Virus record (IMG/VR): IMGVR_UViG_3300042542_004922
Coordinates: 1 to 22,693 of that record
DNA: 22,693 nucleotides
Reading direction: 5' to 3' (one strand)
Source of the DNA: a virus
A model generated the notes under the pieces. It was not told the DNA's origin, ran no database searches, and saw nothing but the letters and a program-made list of their open reading frames with translations. This document shows, piece after piece, positions 22,618-22,693 of this stretch; within the stretch, counting starts at the first letter, position 1; each line of letters opens with the position of its first letter. The position numbers were made by a program, and so were the translations under genes.

Positions 22618-22693
22618 TTAGTGTTTGGGGTTAAACTCGCAACCCTTGACTTGGCACCAACCGCAGAGCGGGGTGCTGGTTGGGTTCCAAATG
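22618..22693 (-). CDS. C-terminal end of a RecB/Cas4-like nuclease (start outside window)
   Basis: Only 24 residues are visible, read from the window edge to a TAA eight bases before the HNH start. They end W-N-P-T-S-T-P-L-C-G-W-C-Q-V-K-G-C-E-F. A P-x-C-x2-C-x4-C cluster just before the C-terminus, after a WxP, is characteristic of the Fe-S or zinc tail of PD-(D/E)XK nucleases of the RecB/Cas4/AddB type. I expect the catalytic domain upstream, beyond the window. The other two frames give no comparable sequence: one ends at a stop without pattern. Certainty is limited by the short length. Confidence 0.6.
   Translation of the reverse strand, partial: IWNPTSTPLCGWCQVKGCEFNPKH

Noticed and set aside
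22610-22693. Frame reading HLEPNQHPALRLV at the right edge
   Set aside because: It stops early and carries no pattern, whereas the neighbouring frame has the cysteine cluster and ends just before the HNH gene.

Overview
The window reads as a piece of a lytic, tailed double-stranded DNA phage genome, most likely a short-tailed virus from an aquatic environment. The gene families (a P22 gp10-like stabilisation protein, Gly/Ala/Gln-rich internal virion proteins, a giant ejection-type protein, a primase-helicase and a SNF2-type helicase) resemble those I associate with uncultured marine and freshwater podovirus genomes. The host cannot be read from the sequence. Strong Shine-Dalgarno sites and a Sec signal peptide fit a Gram-negative bacterium. 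There are no tRNA genes, integrase, CRISPR array or insertion sequence, and no recognisable terminase, portal, capsid, DNA polymerase or lysis gene, so the window is only part of the genome.

Left arm, positions 1-15433, plus strand: a tightly packed virion block. It begins inside a P22 gp10-like tail/head-completion gene, followed by a jelly-roll-like structural protein, a possible 13-codon minicistron, and a glycine-zipper protein. Next come a Q-rich protein with a 12-bp tandem repeat, a small GNAT-like protein resembling T7 gp13, two low-complexity internal-virion-type proteins, and one 8.25-kb gene for a 2750-residue protein. Genes touch or overlap by 1-4 bases, or lie within 40 bases of each other, which suggests one transcription unit. 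By analogy with the T7 gp13-gp16 block, I infer that these proteins form the DNA ejection apparatus.

Junction, 15434-15594: the two arms converge. Each transcript has its own directional intrinsic terminator, one per strand, lying between the two stop codons.

Right arm, 22693 down to 15595, minus strand: a replication and DNA-metabolism operon. In transcription order it holds the C-terminal end of a RecB/Cas4-like nuclease, an HNH nuclease, an unknown protein, a SNF2-type helicase and a coiled-coil protein. It continues with an SSB-like zinc-binding protein with an acidic tail, a 50-residue exported cysteine-rich peptide, a small helix-turn-helix protein, a 55-residue unknown protein, and a large AEP primase-helicase. 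A palindrome overlapping a sigma70-like promoter separates the helicase from the distal half.

The observations most worth following are the short exported cysteine-rich peptide placed inside the replication operon, the HExxxH (not HExxH) metallopeptidase-like motif in the giant protein, and the promoter/palindrome arrangement at 20394-20430.
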